From: an uncultured bacterium
GTDB taxonomy: Bacteria > Verrucomicrobiota > Lentisphaeria > Victivallales > UBA1829
Assembly: GCA_902778895.1 (NCBI GenBank)
Contig: CACYZF010000007.1
Coordinates: 114,282 to 178,281 of the forward strand
Reading direction: 5' to 3'
Length of the DNA stretch: 64,000 nucleotides
The translations under genes were made by a program, and so were the position numbers. Numbering within the stretch: the first letter of the stretch is position 1; each line of letters begins with the position of its first letter. This document shows positions 1-8,844 of the stretch, piece by piece. A model generated the notes under the pieces. The model was not told where the DNA came from. It was given only the letters and a program-made list of their open reading frames with translations, and made no database searches.

Positions 1-1
1 C

Positions 2-541
2 TGGCAGACCAAGATCGTCGACGAGAAGCACAACCCCGTCGAGCCCGGCAAGGTCGGCGAGCTGGCCGTCAAGGGCGACGGCGTGATGCGCTGCTACTAC
101 AAGGACGAGAAGGCCACGAAGGAAGTCCTTGACGACGAGGGCTGGCTCTACACCGGCGACATGGCGAAGGAGGAGGACGGCTTCATCTACCTCGTCGACC
201 GCAAGAAGGACGTCATCATCACCGGCGGAGAAAACCTCTATCCCGTTCAGATCGAGGATTTCCTCCGCCGCAACAACGCCATCAAGGACGTTGCCGTCAT
301 CGGTCTCCCCGATCCGCGCCTCGGCGAAATCGCCGCCGCGATCATCGAGGTTAAGCCCGACTTCACGCTCACCGAGGAGCAGGTCAACGACTTCTGCCTC
401 GACCTGCCGCGCTACCAGCGTCCGCGCAAGATCATCTTCGCCGAGGTCCCGCGCAACCCGACCGGCAAGATCGAAAAGCCGAAACTCCGCAAGATGTACG
501 GCGCCGACAAGCTCGTTGCCATGCAGAACGAGATCAAGTGA
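2..541 (+). CDS. Acyl-CoA synthetase (AMP-binding), C-terminal part, 5' cut by window
   Basis: C-terminal 179 residues of an ANL-superfamily adenylating enzyme that activates a carboxylic acid as acyl-AMP and transfers it to CoA. The frame is open from base 2, so the gene starts outside the window. Visible family motifs are GWLYTGD (A7), DRKKDVIITGGENLYP (A8 hinge), and near the end PTGKIEKPKLR, which carries the conserved catalytic lysine of motif A10. The C-terminal lid domain is therefore complete. The exact substrate (long-chain fatty acid, aromatic acid or other) cannot be told from this part. A strong intrinsic terminator and a 116-bp repeat follow at once, so the gene ends its transcription unit. 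Confidence 0.9.
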   Translation, partial: WQTKIVDEKHNPVEPGKVGELAVKGDGVMRCYYKDEKATKEVLDDEGWLYTGDMAKEEDGFIYLVDRKKDVIITGGENLYPVQIEDFLRRNNAIKDVAVIGLPDPRLGEIAAAIIEVKPDFTLTEEQVNDFCLDLPRYQRPRKIIFAEVPRNPTGKIEKPKLRKMYGADKLVAMQNEIK

Positions 542-543
542 CT

Positions 544-659
544 CTGCAAGCAGTGCTGTAGTAGTGCCTTGCTTCGCAACGGCACGCGCTCTCGCGTAGC
601 AGAGCGCCGAACGTCAGCGCTTGCGCTGTGGCCTGCCCCGGTTCCGCGCCGGGACAGGC
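544..659. repeat. 116-bp direct repeat, copy 1 (flanks higBA)
   Basis: Begins ctgcaagcagtg and ends ggacaggc. The last ~90 bases are essentially identical to positions 1428-1517, and both copies have the same length. It holds a hairpin of the window-wide family (564-585), several short GC palindromes and a terminator stem. It starts three bases after the stop of the acyl-CoA ligase. Confidence 0.85.
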
Positions 660-671
660 CTGCTTTTTTTT
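631..671 (+). terminator. Rho-independent terminator after acyl-CoA ligase
   Basis: An 11-bp stem (631-641 with 649-659, one mismatch pair) is closed by a short loop and followed by a run of eight T (664-671). The stem is the 3' part of the 116-bp repeat. Confidence 0.8.
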
Positions 672-761
672 CAAACATGCGCTGATGAATAGGGTGTTTC
701 CCTCGACGATGTGACCCATGCAACGAGGAAAGGAAAAAAGTATCTTTTTTCGTTTTACGTC

Positions 762-789
762 TTGCGTTTAATGAAAAGTGATGTATATT
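762..789 (+). promoter_or_regulatory. Promoter of higBA
   Basis: TTGCGT (762-767), 16 bp, TATATT (784-789), then a Shine-Dalgarno aagga about 9 bases before the ATG at 812. It matches the recurring promoter form of the window. Confidence 0.65.
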
Positions 790-811
790 ATGTTTCAGAA
801 AGGAACTGACG

Positions 812-1090
812 ATGATCGCAAGTTACAAATGCAAGGAAACCTTGAAGCTCAAGGCGGAAGGTTCCAGCAGAAAGTTCAAGGCGATCGAACGGATCGCCCT
901 GCGGAAACTGGATATGCTCGACGCCGTCGTGAATCTGGAAACGCTGCGGATTCCCCCGAGCAACCATTTCGAAGCGCTGCACGGGAAGCGCGAAGGGCAG
1001 TACAGTATTCGCATCAACGACCAATGGCGGATTTGCTTTACCTGGCATGACGGAAACGTTCATGATGTTGAGATCGTCGATTATCATTGA
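812..1090 (+). CDS. higB: HigB/RelE-family toxin
   Basis: 92-residue protein of the RelE/HigB plasmid-maintenance killer family, mRNA interferases that cleave translated mRNA at the ribosome. The family pattern is clear: basic N-terminal helices, LRIPPSNHFEALHGKREGQYSIRINDQWRICFTW, then a C-terminal strand ending VEIVDYH. Its length is normal for HigB. Toxin precedes antitoxin, the inverted order typical of higBA. The downstream antitoxin starts 12 bases after the stop, with a ggaga ribosome site between. The pair has its own promoter and a terminator on each side. Family is confident; cleavage activity is inferred. Confidence 0.92.
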   Translation: MIASYKCKETLKLKAEGSSRKFKAIERIALRKLDMLDAVVNLETLRIPPSNHFEALHGKREGQYSIRINDQWRICFTWHDGNVHDVEIVDYH

Positions 1091-1102
1091 GGAGACCAGA
1101 CT

Positions 1103-1399
1103 ATGATCAGAACAAAGAATTTGATTCATCCCGGAGAGATCCTTCTAGAAGAATTTCTCAAGCCGATGGAAATCACGCAGAACAAGCTCGCGCTGGATCT
1201 CCATGTCCCCGCGCCGAGAATCTATGCCATCGTGAAAGGAACGCGGGCGATCACGGCCGACACAGCGTTGCGTCTGGGGCGGTATTTCGGAACCGGTCCC
1301 GAATTCTGGATTAATCTTCAGAGCAATTATGACCTGTGCGTTGCCGCGGCGGAGTGCCGGAAAGAAATCGACGGCATTCCGCAAAGGGCTTTCGCCTGA
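1103..1399 (+). CDS. higA: HigA-family antitoxin (XRE helix-turn-helix)
   Basis: 98-residue antitoxin with a Cro/C1-type helix-turn-helix over residues ~15-70 (HPGEILLEEFLKPMEITQNK, then a recognition helix near VPAPRIYAIVKG). The C-terminal GPEFWINLQSNYDL motif is diagnostic of the HigA/VapI family. It should bind and neutralise the HigB toxin encoded just upstream and repress their shared promoter at 762-789. The stop lies two bases before the second copy of the 116-bp repeat, whose stem provides the terminator. No operator palindrome could be assigned with confidence. Confidence 0.93.
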   Translation: MIRTKNLIHPGEILLEEFLKPMEITQNKLALDLHVPAPRIYAIVKGTRAITADTALRLGRYFGTGPEFWINLQSNYDLCVAAAECRKEIDGIPQRAFA

Positions 1400-1401
1400 C
1401 A

Positions 1402-1517
1402 CTGCAAGCAGTGTTGATACAATGCTTTGCTTCGCAACGGCACGCGCTCTCGCGTAGCAGAGCGCCGAACGTCAGCGCTTGCGCTGTGGCCTGCCCCGGT
1501 TCCGCGCCGGGACAGGC
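1402..1517. repeat. 116-bp direct repeat, copy 2 (flanks higBA)
   Basis: Same length and orientation as 544-659. The only divergence is clustered in the first ~25 bases. It immediately follows the higA stop, so the two copies precisely bracket the toxin-antitoxin unit (660-1401). Confidence 0.85.
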
Positions 1518-1524
1518 ATCTTTT
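1489..1524 (+). terminator. Terminator after higA
   Basis: Same 11-bp stem as at 631-659 (here 1489-1499 with 1507-1517), followed by a shorter T-run (1520-1524). Confidence 0.65.
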
Positions 1525-1560
1525 GATCGTCGTTTCAAGCCGCCGGGTGTCGGCGGTCCG

Positions 1561-2445
1561 TCAGCGGTAGATATCATCCCAGAATTGCATATCCTGCCAA
1601 ACGCTGGTCCTATGCGAACCGTAAGCCCCTTCAAGCATGCGCCCGAGACAATAGAGCGGAATTGACACAGGCAGCAGCACCACGTCCGCGACGAGTCCGA
1701 CCGGCGCCCAGATCACTTTCCAACACCAGTCGAAGGAATCGGCTTTCATGACCAGATACTCCTTCCTGTCATATCCGGAGTAGTCTTCCCTGGGCGGAAA
1801 AACGACTCCGTACCATCCGCTCCTCACCGGTGAAATGTAAATATACCGGTCTCCGTCGCGACCATAGAAGATCATCGGGCTGGGGCCGGACTGGACCCAG
1901 GGTTCGGACAGGTCCGAAAGCTCGTCCGGGTGAACAGTCGCTTTGTATAGAAATTGAGGATATACCTTCAGAAAATCTTCATAAGTCTTGAAATCTTTGA
2001 AGGGATCATTCGGCCTCACCACAAATTGCAGAAAATGGTAGTCGAAATACGGCATATCCGTCCAGCGGGAGTGATAACGTTTCTTCGGCGCTTGGGGATC
2101 GACCGTGATGTCCACATGCTTCAACACCAGCTCGTCCGGCATAGGGTCGAGGGAAATGTGTTTTTCGAAAGTCTGAACGGAAGTCATGGCCGGCGGCACA
2201 TCCCGCATGATCTCAAAGCATATCCATGCCAGCGGGATAACGTACCATTTTCTTTCGCGTTCGTAGGTCAGGATGAGTTCCTGCTTGTCCGGCGACAGTT
2301 CGTACTCGATGTTCTTGAACCGCATCTCTTCCCGACCGGTCCATTTCATCGAAGCTTTCGAACACGCCATGCACCCCGTTCCGCCCAGGCAGACGGCAAG
2401 GAGCGCGAGAAACAGGAAACCAATTTTTAGAGATGCCCTTATCAT
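1561..2445 (-). CDS. Lipoprotein of unknown function, YceK-like C-terminus
   Basis: 294 residues. The N-terminus is a type II signal peptide: basic MIRASLK, a hydrophobic stretch, then lipobox LGGTGC with the lipidated cysteine near residue 25. The body (residues 40-230) is rich in aromatic and charged residues and matches no family I recognise. Near the C-terminus the segment VADVVLLPVSIPLY resembles the D-x-LLP-x-P motif of YceK/DUF1375-type lipoproteins, which is suggestive only. The gene is transcribed alone from a promoter at 2485-2513. Convergent higBA ends 160 bp away. Likely an envelope protein; function unknown. Confidence 0.75.
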   Translation of the reverse strand: MIRASLKIGFLFLALLAVCLGGTGCMACSKASMKWTGREEMRFKNIEYELSPDKQELILTYERERKWYVIPLAWICFEIMRDVPPAMTSVQTFEKHISLDPMPDELVLKHVDITVDPQAPKKRYHSRWTDMPYFDYHFLQFVVRPNDPFKDFKTYEDFLKVYPQFLYKATVHPDELSDLSEPWVQSGPSPMIFYGRDGDRYIYISPVRSGWYGVVFPPREDYSGYDRKEYLVMKADSFDWCWKVIWAPVGLVADVVLLPVSIPLYCLGRMLEGAYGSHRTSVWQDMQFWDDIYR

Positions 2446-2484
2446 TCACCTTGTCCTTTCATCGGATGAAATGATCGTGCATTT

Positions 2485-2513
2485 ACAGTAACGCTTCAAA
2501 TTCAAAAAAACAA
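2485..2513 (-). promoter_or_regulatory. Promoter of the lipoprotein gene
   Basis: On the minus strand: TTGTTT (2513-2508), 17 bp, TACTGT (2490-2485), about 40 bases upstream of the start at 2445. The rest of the divergent gap (2514-2637) is AT-rich; a matching forward promoter for the GH43 gene could not be fixed. Confidence 0.5.
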
Positions 2514-2637
2514 GGGTTTCGGAAATCTTTTTTTCTAAAAAGACAAGAATCCGGCTTGTTTTTTCGCCTGATGGAATGTAAGTTATGGCAGAAAGAATTA
2601 TTGGACAGTTCCACCCCCTTCAACAAGGAGTTTTGTT

Positions 2638-4770
2638 ATGTTTTTCCGTACGATCCTTACCCGGTTCGCGGTCTGTGCCGCGGCGGTCTGCGCCGCATCC
2701 ATCACCGCGTCCGCGCAGAACGGCGCCCCCGCCAAGCTGAGCGAATTCACGAACCACGCCACGGTCTGGCCGGACAACAACGGCGCGCACATCAGCGCGC
2801 ACGGCGGCTGCATGCTGAAAGTCGGCGATACCTACTACTGGTACGGCGAACACCGCACGCGCGACCGGAAGACCGGGGTGCACGCGTACAGCTCGAAAGA
2901 CCTTTACAACTGGAAGGACGAAGGGCTGGTGTTCGATTCCGCCACCATGCAGCCTCAGCAGGGACAGGGCGGACGGCGCGGCTTCGGCGGATTCGGCGGA
3001 TTCGCCAACATCGAGCGTCCGAAAGTGGTCTACAACGCCAAAACGAAGAAGTACGTGCTGTGGTTCCATCAGGAATCCGGCGGCAATTACAACTCCGCGT
3101 TCGTGGGATGCGGCATCGCCGACACGCCGACTGGGCCCTTCAAGCACCTCTACAGCGGCCGCACCGCGCCGGGCACGTGGCCGGTCAACATGCCCGCCGG
3201 ACTGAAGGACTACGCCGAGGGGAAATCGCAGACCTACGACCGCCAGTACGCGCGCCTCGTGGAGAATTATCGGTCCGGGCAGGAAAGCCGCGATATGACG
3301 GTCTTCGTGGACGACGACGGCAAGGCGTATCTCTTCTGCGCCTCGGAAAACAACCTCACGATGCACATCGTGGAGCTGAACGACGAGTACACCGGGTTCA
3401 CCGGGCGCTGGTGGCGCATCCTCGAGGGGAAATCCTACGAAGCGCCGGTCGTGTTCCGTCACGACGGCAAGTATTACCTGCTCGGTTCGCACTGCACCGG
3501 CTGGAATCCGAACCCCGGACGCTCCGCGGTCGCCGACAAGATCACCGGACCGTGGCGCGAGCTCGGCAATTTCGCGGTCGGCCAGGGCGCGGACCGCACC
3601 TACGAGGGGCAGACGGCGCACAGCTTCACCGTGCCGGGCAAGGACGGCAAGGAGGAACGCGTGGTGATGCTGGACAGCTGGAAGCCGCAGAACCTGATGA
3701 CCAGCCAGTACATCTGGCTTCCGCTCGAATGGGACGGCGAAAAGCCGGTCGCGAAGTATCAGAAGACCTGGAAACTGCCTGCGCAGCTTGCCCCGGCCCC
3801 CGCCGCCGCGAAAACGAATGACTCGAAAACCGACGCCGCGAAACCCGCCGGCGACGGCAGGACCGCGGGCTATCTCTTCGCCCACTTCCGCGGCGAACGC
3901 TCGAACGAATGGGAACAGATATTCTTCGCCATCAGCAAGGACGGCGCGAAGTGGCAGCCGCTGAACGGCGGAAAGTCCGTGCTTCAGAGCAATCTGGGCG
4001 AAGGCGGCGTGCGCGATCCGTACGTGGTCCGCAACCCCGACAACGGCACCATCTACCTCATCGCGACCGACCTGTGCATCGGGCGCAACGGCGACTGGGG
4101 ACGCGCCCAGCGCGAGGGCAGCAAGGCGATCATCGTGTGGGAATCGAAGGACATGGTGAACTGGAGCGAGCCGCGCCGCGTGGTGGTCGCCGTGCCGAAC
4201 GCGGGCTGCACATGGGCTCCGGAGGCGTTCTGGGACGCCGACAGGAAGGAGTTCTTCGTCTTCTGGGCGTCGCGCGAGACGCTGAACGGCTCGAACCGCC
4301 AGCGCATCTACTCCGCCCGTACGAAGGACTTCAAGACGTTCACCCCGGCGAAACTCTACATCGAGAAGCCGAACGACATCATCGACACCGACATCGTGTC
4401 CGAGGGCGGCAAGCTGTACCGGTTCTCCAAGGACGAAACGCAGAAATCCATCATCCTGGAGGTCTCCGACTCGCTCGAGGGCGAATGGAAGCCCGTGCCG
4501 GGATTCCCCGTGAAGAACTTCGTGGGCTACGAGGGCCCGGAATGCTTCCGCATGGCCGACGGCCGCTGGTGCATGATCATCGACTACTATTCGCGCGGCC
4601 AGGGCTACAAAGCGTTCTTCTGCGACGACCTCTCGAAGGGCGATTTTGCTCCGTCCGAACGCGGCCTGGAGTTCCCGTACCGGTTCCGTCACGGCGGCGT
4701 CATCACGCTCAGCCAGACCGAGTACGACGCCCTGATGTCCAAATGGGGCACCGCAAGCGGTGCTGAATAA
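2638..4770 (+). CDS. Secreted tandem GH43-like glycoside hydrolase
   Basis: 710 residues with a Sec signal peptide (cleavage after ASITASA, residue ~26) and two five-bladed beta-propeller domains. Domain 1 (~30-380) opens with HGGCMLKVGDTYYWYGEHR, as in GH43 subfamilies acting on galactans. Domain 2 (~400-705) has GGVRDPYVVRNPDNGTIYLI, with the usual general-base Asp in RDP, and YEGPECF, with a Glu in the acid position; it looks like the GH43 Bt3655-like group. An alanine/lysine-rich linker joins them. Expected activity is removal of arabinose, xylose or galactose from plant or host glycans; the substrate is unproven. AAGGAG (2625-2630) supports the start. The last codons (GTASGAE, stop) lie in a hairpin repeat. 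Confidence 0.87.
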   Translation: MFFRTILTRFAVCAAAVCAASITASAQNGAPAKLSEFTNHATVWPDNNGAHISAHGGCMLKVGDTYYWYGEHRTRDRKTGVHAYSSKDLYNWKDEGLVFDSATMQPQQGQGGRRGFGGFGGFANIERPKVVYNAKTKKYVLWFHQESGGNYNSAFVGCGIADTPTGPFKHLYSGRTAPGTWPVNMPAGLKDYAEGKSQTYDRQYARLVENYRSGQESRDMTVFVDDDGKAYLFCASENNLTMHIVELNDEYTGFTGRWWRILEGKSYEAPVVFRHDGKYYLLGSHCTGWNPNPGRSAVADKITGPWRELGNFAVGQGADRTYEGQTAHSFTVPGKDGKEERVVMLDSWKPQNLMTSQYIWLPLEWDGEKPVAKYQKTWKLPAQLAPAPAAAKTNDSKTDAAKPAGDGRTAGYLFAHFRGERSNEWEQIFFAISKDGAKWQPLNGGKSVLQSNLGEGGVRDPYVVRNPDNGTIYLIATDLCIGRNGDWGRAQREGSKAIIVWESKDMVNWSEPRRVVVAVPNAGCTWAPEAFWDADRKEFFVFWASRETLNGSNRQRIYSARTKDFKTFTPAKLYIEKPNDIIDTDIVSEGGKLYRFSKDETQKSIILEVSDSLEGEWKPVPGFPVKNFVGYEGPECFRMADGRWCMIIDYYSRGQGYKAFFCDDLSKGDFAPSERGLEFPYRFRHGGVITLSQTEYDALMSKWGTASGAE

Positions 4771-4792
4771 GTGCTCTGCTCCGCGAGAGCAC
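4749..4792. repeat. Modular hairpin repeat at the GH43 stop codon
   Basis: Two short palindromes: 4749-4762 (caccgcaagcggtg), which covers the last codons of the GH43 gene, and a hairpin 4771-4792 with arms gtgctct and agagcac. It belongs to the window-wide 3'-end repeat family. Confidence 0.7.
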
Positions 4793-4818
4793 GGGGCTAT
4801 CTATCCGAAATGACCATC

Positions 4819-4858
4819 GCGCCGGTCCTGACAGAAAACAGGGCCGGCGCTTCTTTTT
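4819..4858 (+). terminator. Rho-independent terminator after the GH43 gene
   Basis: A 12-bp stem (4819-4830 with 4839-4850, one G-T pair) with an 8-base loop, followed by ttcttttt. Confidence 0.9.
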
Positions 4859-4891
4859 CGGGGGATTTTTGAGGAAAAATGGCGCACGCGG

Positions 4892-4919
4892 TTGAAGAAC
4901 GGGAAAAATGGTGTATATT
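4892..4919 (+). promoter_or_regulatory. Promoter of the purB operon
   Basis: TTGAAG (4892-4897), 16 bp, TATATT (4914-4919), about 60 bases upstream of the purB leader's ribosome site. Confidence 0.65.
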
Positions 4920-4987
4920 CAATGCTGTGAAAATCTTTTTTTCTATAATTATAAAGCAACGGGCATCCCCCACGAAAGGTTCGCAGA

Positions 4988-6427
4988 ATGAAGGATTACA
5001 CGACCTATCAGAACCCCCTGACCGGACGTTACGCAAGCAAGGAAATGAGCTACAATTTCTCGCCCCAGCGGAAGCACTCCACCTGGCGGCGTCTCTGGCT
5101 CGCGCTCGCCGAGAGCGAACAGGCGCTCGGGCTGGCGATTACCGACGAACAGCTGGATGAAATGCGCGCGCACCTCGACGACATCGATTTCGAGGAGGCG
5201 GAGCGGATCGAGGCGGAAGTGCGGCACGACGTGATGAGCCACATCCGCACGTTCGGCGAGGTCTGCCCGAAGGCGAAAGGCATCATCCATCTCGGCGCGA
5301 CGAGCTGCTTCGTGACGGACAACACCGAGCTGATCCAGATGCGCGACGGCATGAAGATCCTGCGCTCGAAGCTGCTGGACCTGATCGACAATCTTGCGAA
5401 GTTCGCCGCCGAATACAAATCCATGCCGATGCTCGGCTTCACGCATTTTCAGCCCGCCCAGCTCACCACGCTCGGCAAGCGCTTCTCCCTCTACATCCAG
5501 GACTTCATATTCGACCTGACCGCGCTCGACCGCGCCATCGACGAACTGCCGTTCCGCGGCGCGAAGGGCACCACCGGGACGCAGGCGAGCTACCTGGACC
5601 TCTTCGGCGGCGACTGCGACAAGGTGCGCGAGCTCGACCGCATGGTCTCCGCGAAGATGGGATTCGAGCACCCGGTCTGCCTGAGCGGCCAGACGTACAC
5701 GCGCAAGATCGACTACGGCGTGCTCGCGGTTCTCTCCGGCATCGCCCAGAGCGCGTCCAAGATGGCGAACGACATCCGGCTGCTCGCGCACATGAAGGAG
5801 ATCGAGGAGCCGTTCGGCAAGAAGCAGGTCGGCTCCAGCGCGATGGCGTACAAGCGTAACCCGATGCGCAGCGAACGCGTCTGCTCGCTGGCGCGCTACC
5901 TGATCGGCCTGCCGCTGAACTGCGCGCTCACGGAGTCCGTGCAGTGGTTCGAGCGCACGCTGGACGATTCGGCGAACCGCCGCATCGTGATCGGCGAGGC
6001 GTTCCTGACCGCGGACGTGATCCTGTCGCTGCTCACGAACATCACGAACGGGCTCCAGGTATGGCCGAAGGTCATCGCCGCCCACATCCGCGCCGAACTG
6101 CCGTTCATGGCTACCGAGAACATCATCATGGAGGCCGTGAAGGCAGGCGGCGACCGCCAGGAACTCCACGAGCACATCCGCATGCACTCCATGGACGCCG
6201 CGCGCACCGTGAAAGAAGGCGGCGGCGAAAACGACCTGATCTCCCGCCTGAAGACCGACCCGCTGTTCGCCTCCGTGGCGGACCGTTTCGACGAGATCCT
6301 GAAGCCGGAAGCGTTCACCGGCATGGCGTCCCAGCAGGTCGCCGACTACCTCGCGACCGTGGTGAAGCCCGCCCTCGAAGCGCACGCCGCCGACCGCAAG
6401 TCCTCCGAGGAGGAAGTCCGGGTATGA
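4988..6427 (+). CDS. purB: Adenylosuccinate lyase
   Basis: 479 residues. It cleaves fumarate from SAICAR and from adenylosuccinate in purine synthesis and works as a homotetramer in the cytoplasm. The fumarase/aspartase signature is present as [15 protein letters not shown] (residues ~280-294) with the catalytic serine loop. [12 protein letters not shown] and [12 protein letters not shown] supply the other active-site regions. At 479 residues it is longer than the B. subtilis-type enzyme (~431). Blocks such as [15 protein letters not shown] and [12 protein letters not shown] recall the animal-type ADSL subgroup. It begins an operon: its stop overlaps the next start as ATGA at 6424-6427. Confidence 0.96.
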   Translation: MKDYTTYQNPLTGRYASKEMSYNFSPQRKHSTWRRLWLALAESEQALGLAITDEQLDEMRAHLDDIDFEEAERIEAEVRHDVMSHIRTFGEVCPKAKGIIHLGATSCFVTDNTELIQMRDGMKILRSKLLDLIDNLAKFAAEYKSMPMLGFTHFQPAQLTTLGKRFSLYIQDFIFDLTALDRAIDELPFRGAKGTTGTQASYLDLFGGDCDKVRELDRMVSAKMGFEHPVCLSGQTYTRKIDYGVLAVLSGIAQSASKMANDIRLLAHMKEIEEPFGKKQVGSSAMAYKRNPMRSERVCSLARYLIGLPLNCALTESVQWFERTLDDSANRRIVIGEAFLTADVILSLLTNITNGLQVWPKVIAAHIRAELPFMATENIIMEAVKAGGDRQELHEHIRMHSMDAARTVKEGGGENDLISRLKTDPLFASVADRFDEILKPEAFTGMASQQVADYLATVVKPALEAHAADRKSSEEEVRV

Positions 6428-7923
6428 CCGACTGCCAGACACAGCCCTGGGATCCCCGGCTGGCCCCGCTGCTGAAACGGTGCGCCGAGATCCGCGCCCT
6501 GAACGCGGCGCTCGCCGTGCTCGGCTGGGACCAGCAGGTCTACATGCCGTCCGGCGCGGCCGCCGGGCGCGCGCGGCAGCTCGAGACGCTGACCGTGATC
6601 GTGCACGAAAAATCGACCGATCCGGCATACGCCGACCTGATCCGCGAGGCCGCCGCGATGGACTTTGCGCCGGACAGCGACGAAGCGGCGCTGATCCGCC
6701 GCCTCGAACGCGATCTCCGCAAGAAACAGGCGGTCCCCGCCGAGCTCGCCGGACGCCTCGCGCGCCAGAACGGCGAAACGCAGGCGGCATGGGAGGCGGC
6801 CTACGCCGCGTCGGATTTCCGTCTCTGCGCCGAGTCCCTGAAGAAACTGCTGGCGCTCCAGCGCGAATACGCCGACTGTTTCCCCGAGGCCGGGAGCCGC
6901 TACAACGCCATGCTCGACGACTACGAGGAAGGGCTCACGTCCGAAACGCTCGACAGGATCATCCCGCCGCTCAAACAGGGCCTCGAAACGTTCCTCGCCG
7001 AGATCATGGCGAAGCCCGCGCCCGACGATTCGTTTCTGCATCTCGACTACGACGCGGACGCCCAGCTGGCGTTCTGCCGCCGCCTGACCGAAGCGATGGG
7101 GTTCGACTACACCCACGGCCGCCTCGACCTCTCCACGCATCCCTTTACCACGGATTTCGGGCTGGACGACGTCCGCATCACGACCCGCGTGCGCCGCAAC
7201 GAACCCGCGAACTGTATCTTCAGCTGCATCCACGAATGCGGCCACGCGATGTACCAGCAGGGGATCGCGCGGAAATACGAGGGGACGCCGCTCTCCGACG
7301 GCGCGTCGCTCGCGTTCCACGAATCGCAGTCGCGTTTCTGGGAGAACATCCTCGGGCGCTCGCCCGAATTCTGGCGCAATTTCTACTCCGACCTCGTCCG
7401 CACGTTCCCCGCGAACCTGAAGAACGTCCCGCTCGAAGCCTTCCTGAAGGCCGTGAACCTCGTCCAGCCGTCGTTCATCCGCACGGAGTCCGACGAGGTG
7501 ACCTACAACCTGCACATCATACTGCGCGTGGAGCTGGAACAGGCTCTCATCGAGGACAGGATCCCCGTGGACGACCTCCCGGCGGTCTGGAACGACACGT
7601 TCGAGCGGTATTTCGGGATCCGTCCCGCGAACGACCGCGAAGGCGTGCTGCAGGACGTTCACTGGTACAGTGGCGGCGTGGGGTATTTCCCGACGTACAT
7701 GCTCGGCAACCTGATCGGCGCGATGCTGAAGGAGCGTCTTTTCGCCGGCGGCCTGCCGGAAACGCCGCACGACGCACTGGCCGTGCTCCGCGACCGGATC
7801 TACCGGTTCGGCGCGAAATACGCCCCGACCGATTTCCTGCGCCGTCTGACCGGGAACGCCGTCCCGGATCCCGCGCCGTTCCTGCGCTATCTGCGTGAAA
7901 AACACCTTGGAGAAGCCAAATGA
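6424..7923 (+). CDS. Carboxypeptidase Taq (M32 family metallopeptidase)
   Basis: 499 residues. M32 enzymes are zinc carboxypeptidases that remove C-terminal amino acids with broad specificity, in the cytoplasm. The metal site is the HECGH motif in [13 protein letters not shown] (residues ~270-274), and [20 protein letters not shown] at the N-terminus is typical of the family. [19 protein letters not shown] near residue 420 is the conserved C-terminal block. Length is normal for M32. The start is fixed by ATGA coupling to purB and a ggaggaag ribosome site inside purB. The stop again overlaps the next start (7920-7923), so three genes are translationally coupled. Confidence 0.95.
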   Translation: MTDCQTQPWDPRLAPLLKRCAEIRALNAALAVLGWDQQVYMPSGAAAGRARQLETLTVIVHEKSTDPAYADLIREAAAMDFAPDSDEAALIRRLERDLRKKQAVPAELAGRLARQNGETQAAWEAAYAASDFRLCAESLKKLLALQREYADCFPEAGSRYNAMLDDYEEGLTSETLDRIIPPLKQGLETFLAEIMAKPAPDDSFLHLDYDADAQLAFCRRLTEAMGFDYTHGRLDLSTHPFTTDFGLDDVRITTRVRRNEPANCIFSCIHECGHAMYQQGIARKYEGTPLSDGASLAFHESQSRFWENILGRSPEFWRNFYSDLVRTFPANLKNVPLEAFLKAVNLVQPSFIRTESDEVTYNLHIILRVELEQALIEDRIPVDDLPAVWNDTFERYFGIRPANDREGVLQDVHWYSGGVGYFPTYMLGNLIGAMLKERLFAGGLPETPHDALAVLRDRIYRFGAKYAPTDFLRRLTGNAVPDPAPFLRYLREKHLGEAK

Positions 7924-8741
7924 GATTGAACTACGATACCTTTACCGGACGCCGCAGCGCATTCGTCTGCACGGCGTTCGTGCTGATCCTGCTGACAATC
8001 GCCGCGTATTCCCTGTTTGCGCAGCCGTTGATGAACGTCCTGGCGCCCCACATGGGCAGGAACATGCTGACGGCCGTGATGCTGCTGATCCAGAACGGCC
8101 TGGCCGTGGCGTCCGTGCTGATCGCCGCGGCGGTCCCGGAACGCAACTTCCCGCTGAAGGAGAAACTGGGGCTGAGCATGACGCCCGAATACTCCCTGCG
8201 GTTCTTTTTCCCGGTCTTCGTGCTTGCCATCGGAGCCACCTATCTCGTGCAGATCGGGCTTTCGGCGCTGCTGGAGGCATGCGGCCGCGAAGTGAAGGAA
8301 CAGGCGCTGGTGGAGTTCTACCGGACGCTGAAACCGCTGGCGTTCTTCGGATTCGCGGTGATCACCGTGATCGCCGCGCCCATCGCCGAGGAGCTTGCGT
8401 TCCGTCACATCATGTACCGTTTCGTCCGCGTGTTCCTTTACAGAAAAGAGGCGGCCGTGTTTGTCTCGCTGATCTTTGCGCTGTGCCATGTGCCGTCTGT
8501 CATCGTGTATCTTTTCGGGGTGGCGAGAGTGTCGTCCGGCGGCTGGTCCGCGTATTTCGCCGGGTTCCCGTGGGAACAGCTCGTGGTCCCGCTGATCCCG
8601 TTGTTCATCCTCGCGATGTTCCTGCAGCAACAATATGAAAAGAGCAAGTCCATCATCCCGTCGACGCTGATCCACATGGGATTCAATCTGATCTCGGTGT
8701 TCCTGCTGATTCTGCAGGTGTATTATGGCGTCGGGGAATGA
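7920..8741 (+). CDS. CPBP-family intramembrane metalloprotease
   Basis: 273 residues with six or more hydrophobic segments, starting at the N-terminus. The CPBP (CAAX protease and bacteriocin-processing, formerly Abi) motifs are present: EE-x3-R in APIAEELAFRH (residues ~160-170), FALCH as motif 2, and STLIHMGFN as the C-terminal histidine motif. These residues form the active site within the membrane. Substrates of bacterial members are mostly unknown; some process peptides or confer bacteriocin immunity. It is coupled to the carboxypeptidase gene by ATGA, suggesting a shared role in peptide turnover, but that is inference. No strong terminator was seen after the stop. Confidence 0.9.
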   Translation: MRLNYDTFTGRRSAFVCTAFVLILLTIAAYSLFAQPLMNVLAPHMGRNMLTAVMLLIQNGLAVASVLIAAAVPERNFPLKEKLGLSMTPEYSLRFFFPVFVLAIGATYLVQIGLSALLEACGREVKEQALVEFYRTLKPLAFFGFAVITVIAAPIAEELAFRHIMYRFVRVFLYRKEAAVFVSLIFALCHVPSVIVYLFGVARVSSGGWSAYFAGFPWEQLVVPLIPLFILAMFLQQQYEKSKSIIPSTLIHMGFNLISVFLLILQVYYGVGE

Positions 8742-8765
8742 TTTTTCCGCTTTTTTCAGTTTTTT

Positions 8766-8794
8766 TTGATTTTTTTCCGGAAAACCGCTAAGAT
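8766..8794 (+). promoter_or_regulatory. Promoter of the ECF sigma/vWA operon
   Basis: TTGATT (8766-8771), 17 bp, TAAGAT (8789-8794), 50 bases upstream of the sigma factor start. If the sigma factor autoregulates, a second ECF-type promoter may overlap; none was recognised. Confidence 0.45.
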
Positions 8795-8844
8795 TTGCAC
8801 GGTCTCATACGTCTAATTGTATGAAACGCGTTGAAAGAGGAATT

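Noticed and set aside
544..1517. Integron cassette with attC sites around higBA
   Set aside because: The direct repeats lack a recognisable attC core pair and no integrase is present; only the bracketing itself is supported.
2620..4692. A 690-codon minus-strand frame opposite the GH43 gene
   Set aside because: Antisense shadow without start signal or recognisable motifs; the plus-strand frame has a signal peptide and GH43 motifs.
6424..6427. Frameshift joining purB and the carboxypeptidase
   Set aside because: The ATGA overlap is a normal coupled junction and both proteins are full length.
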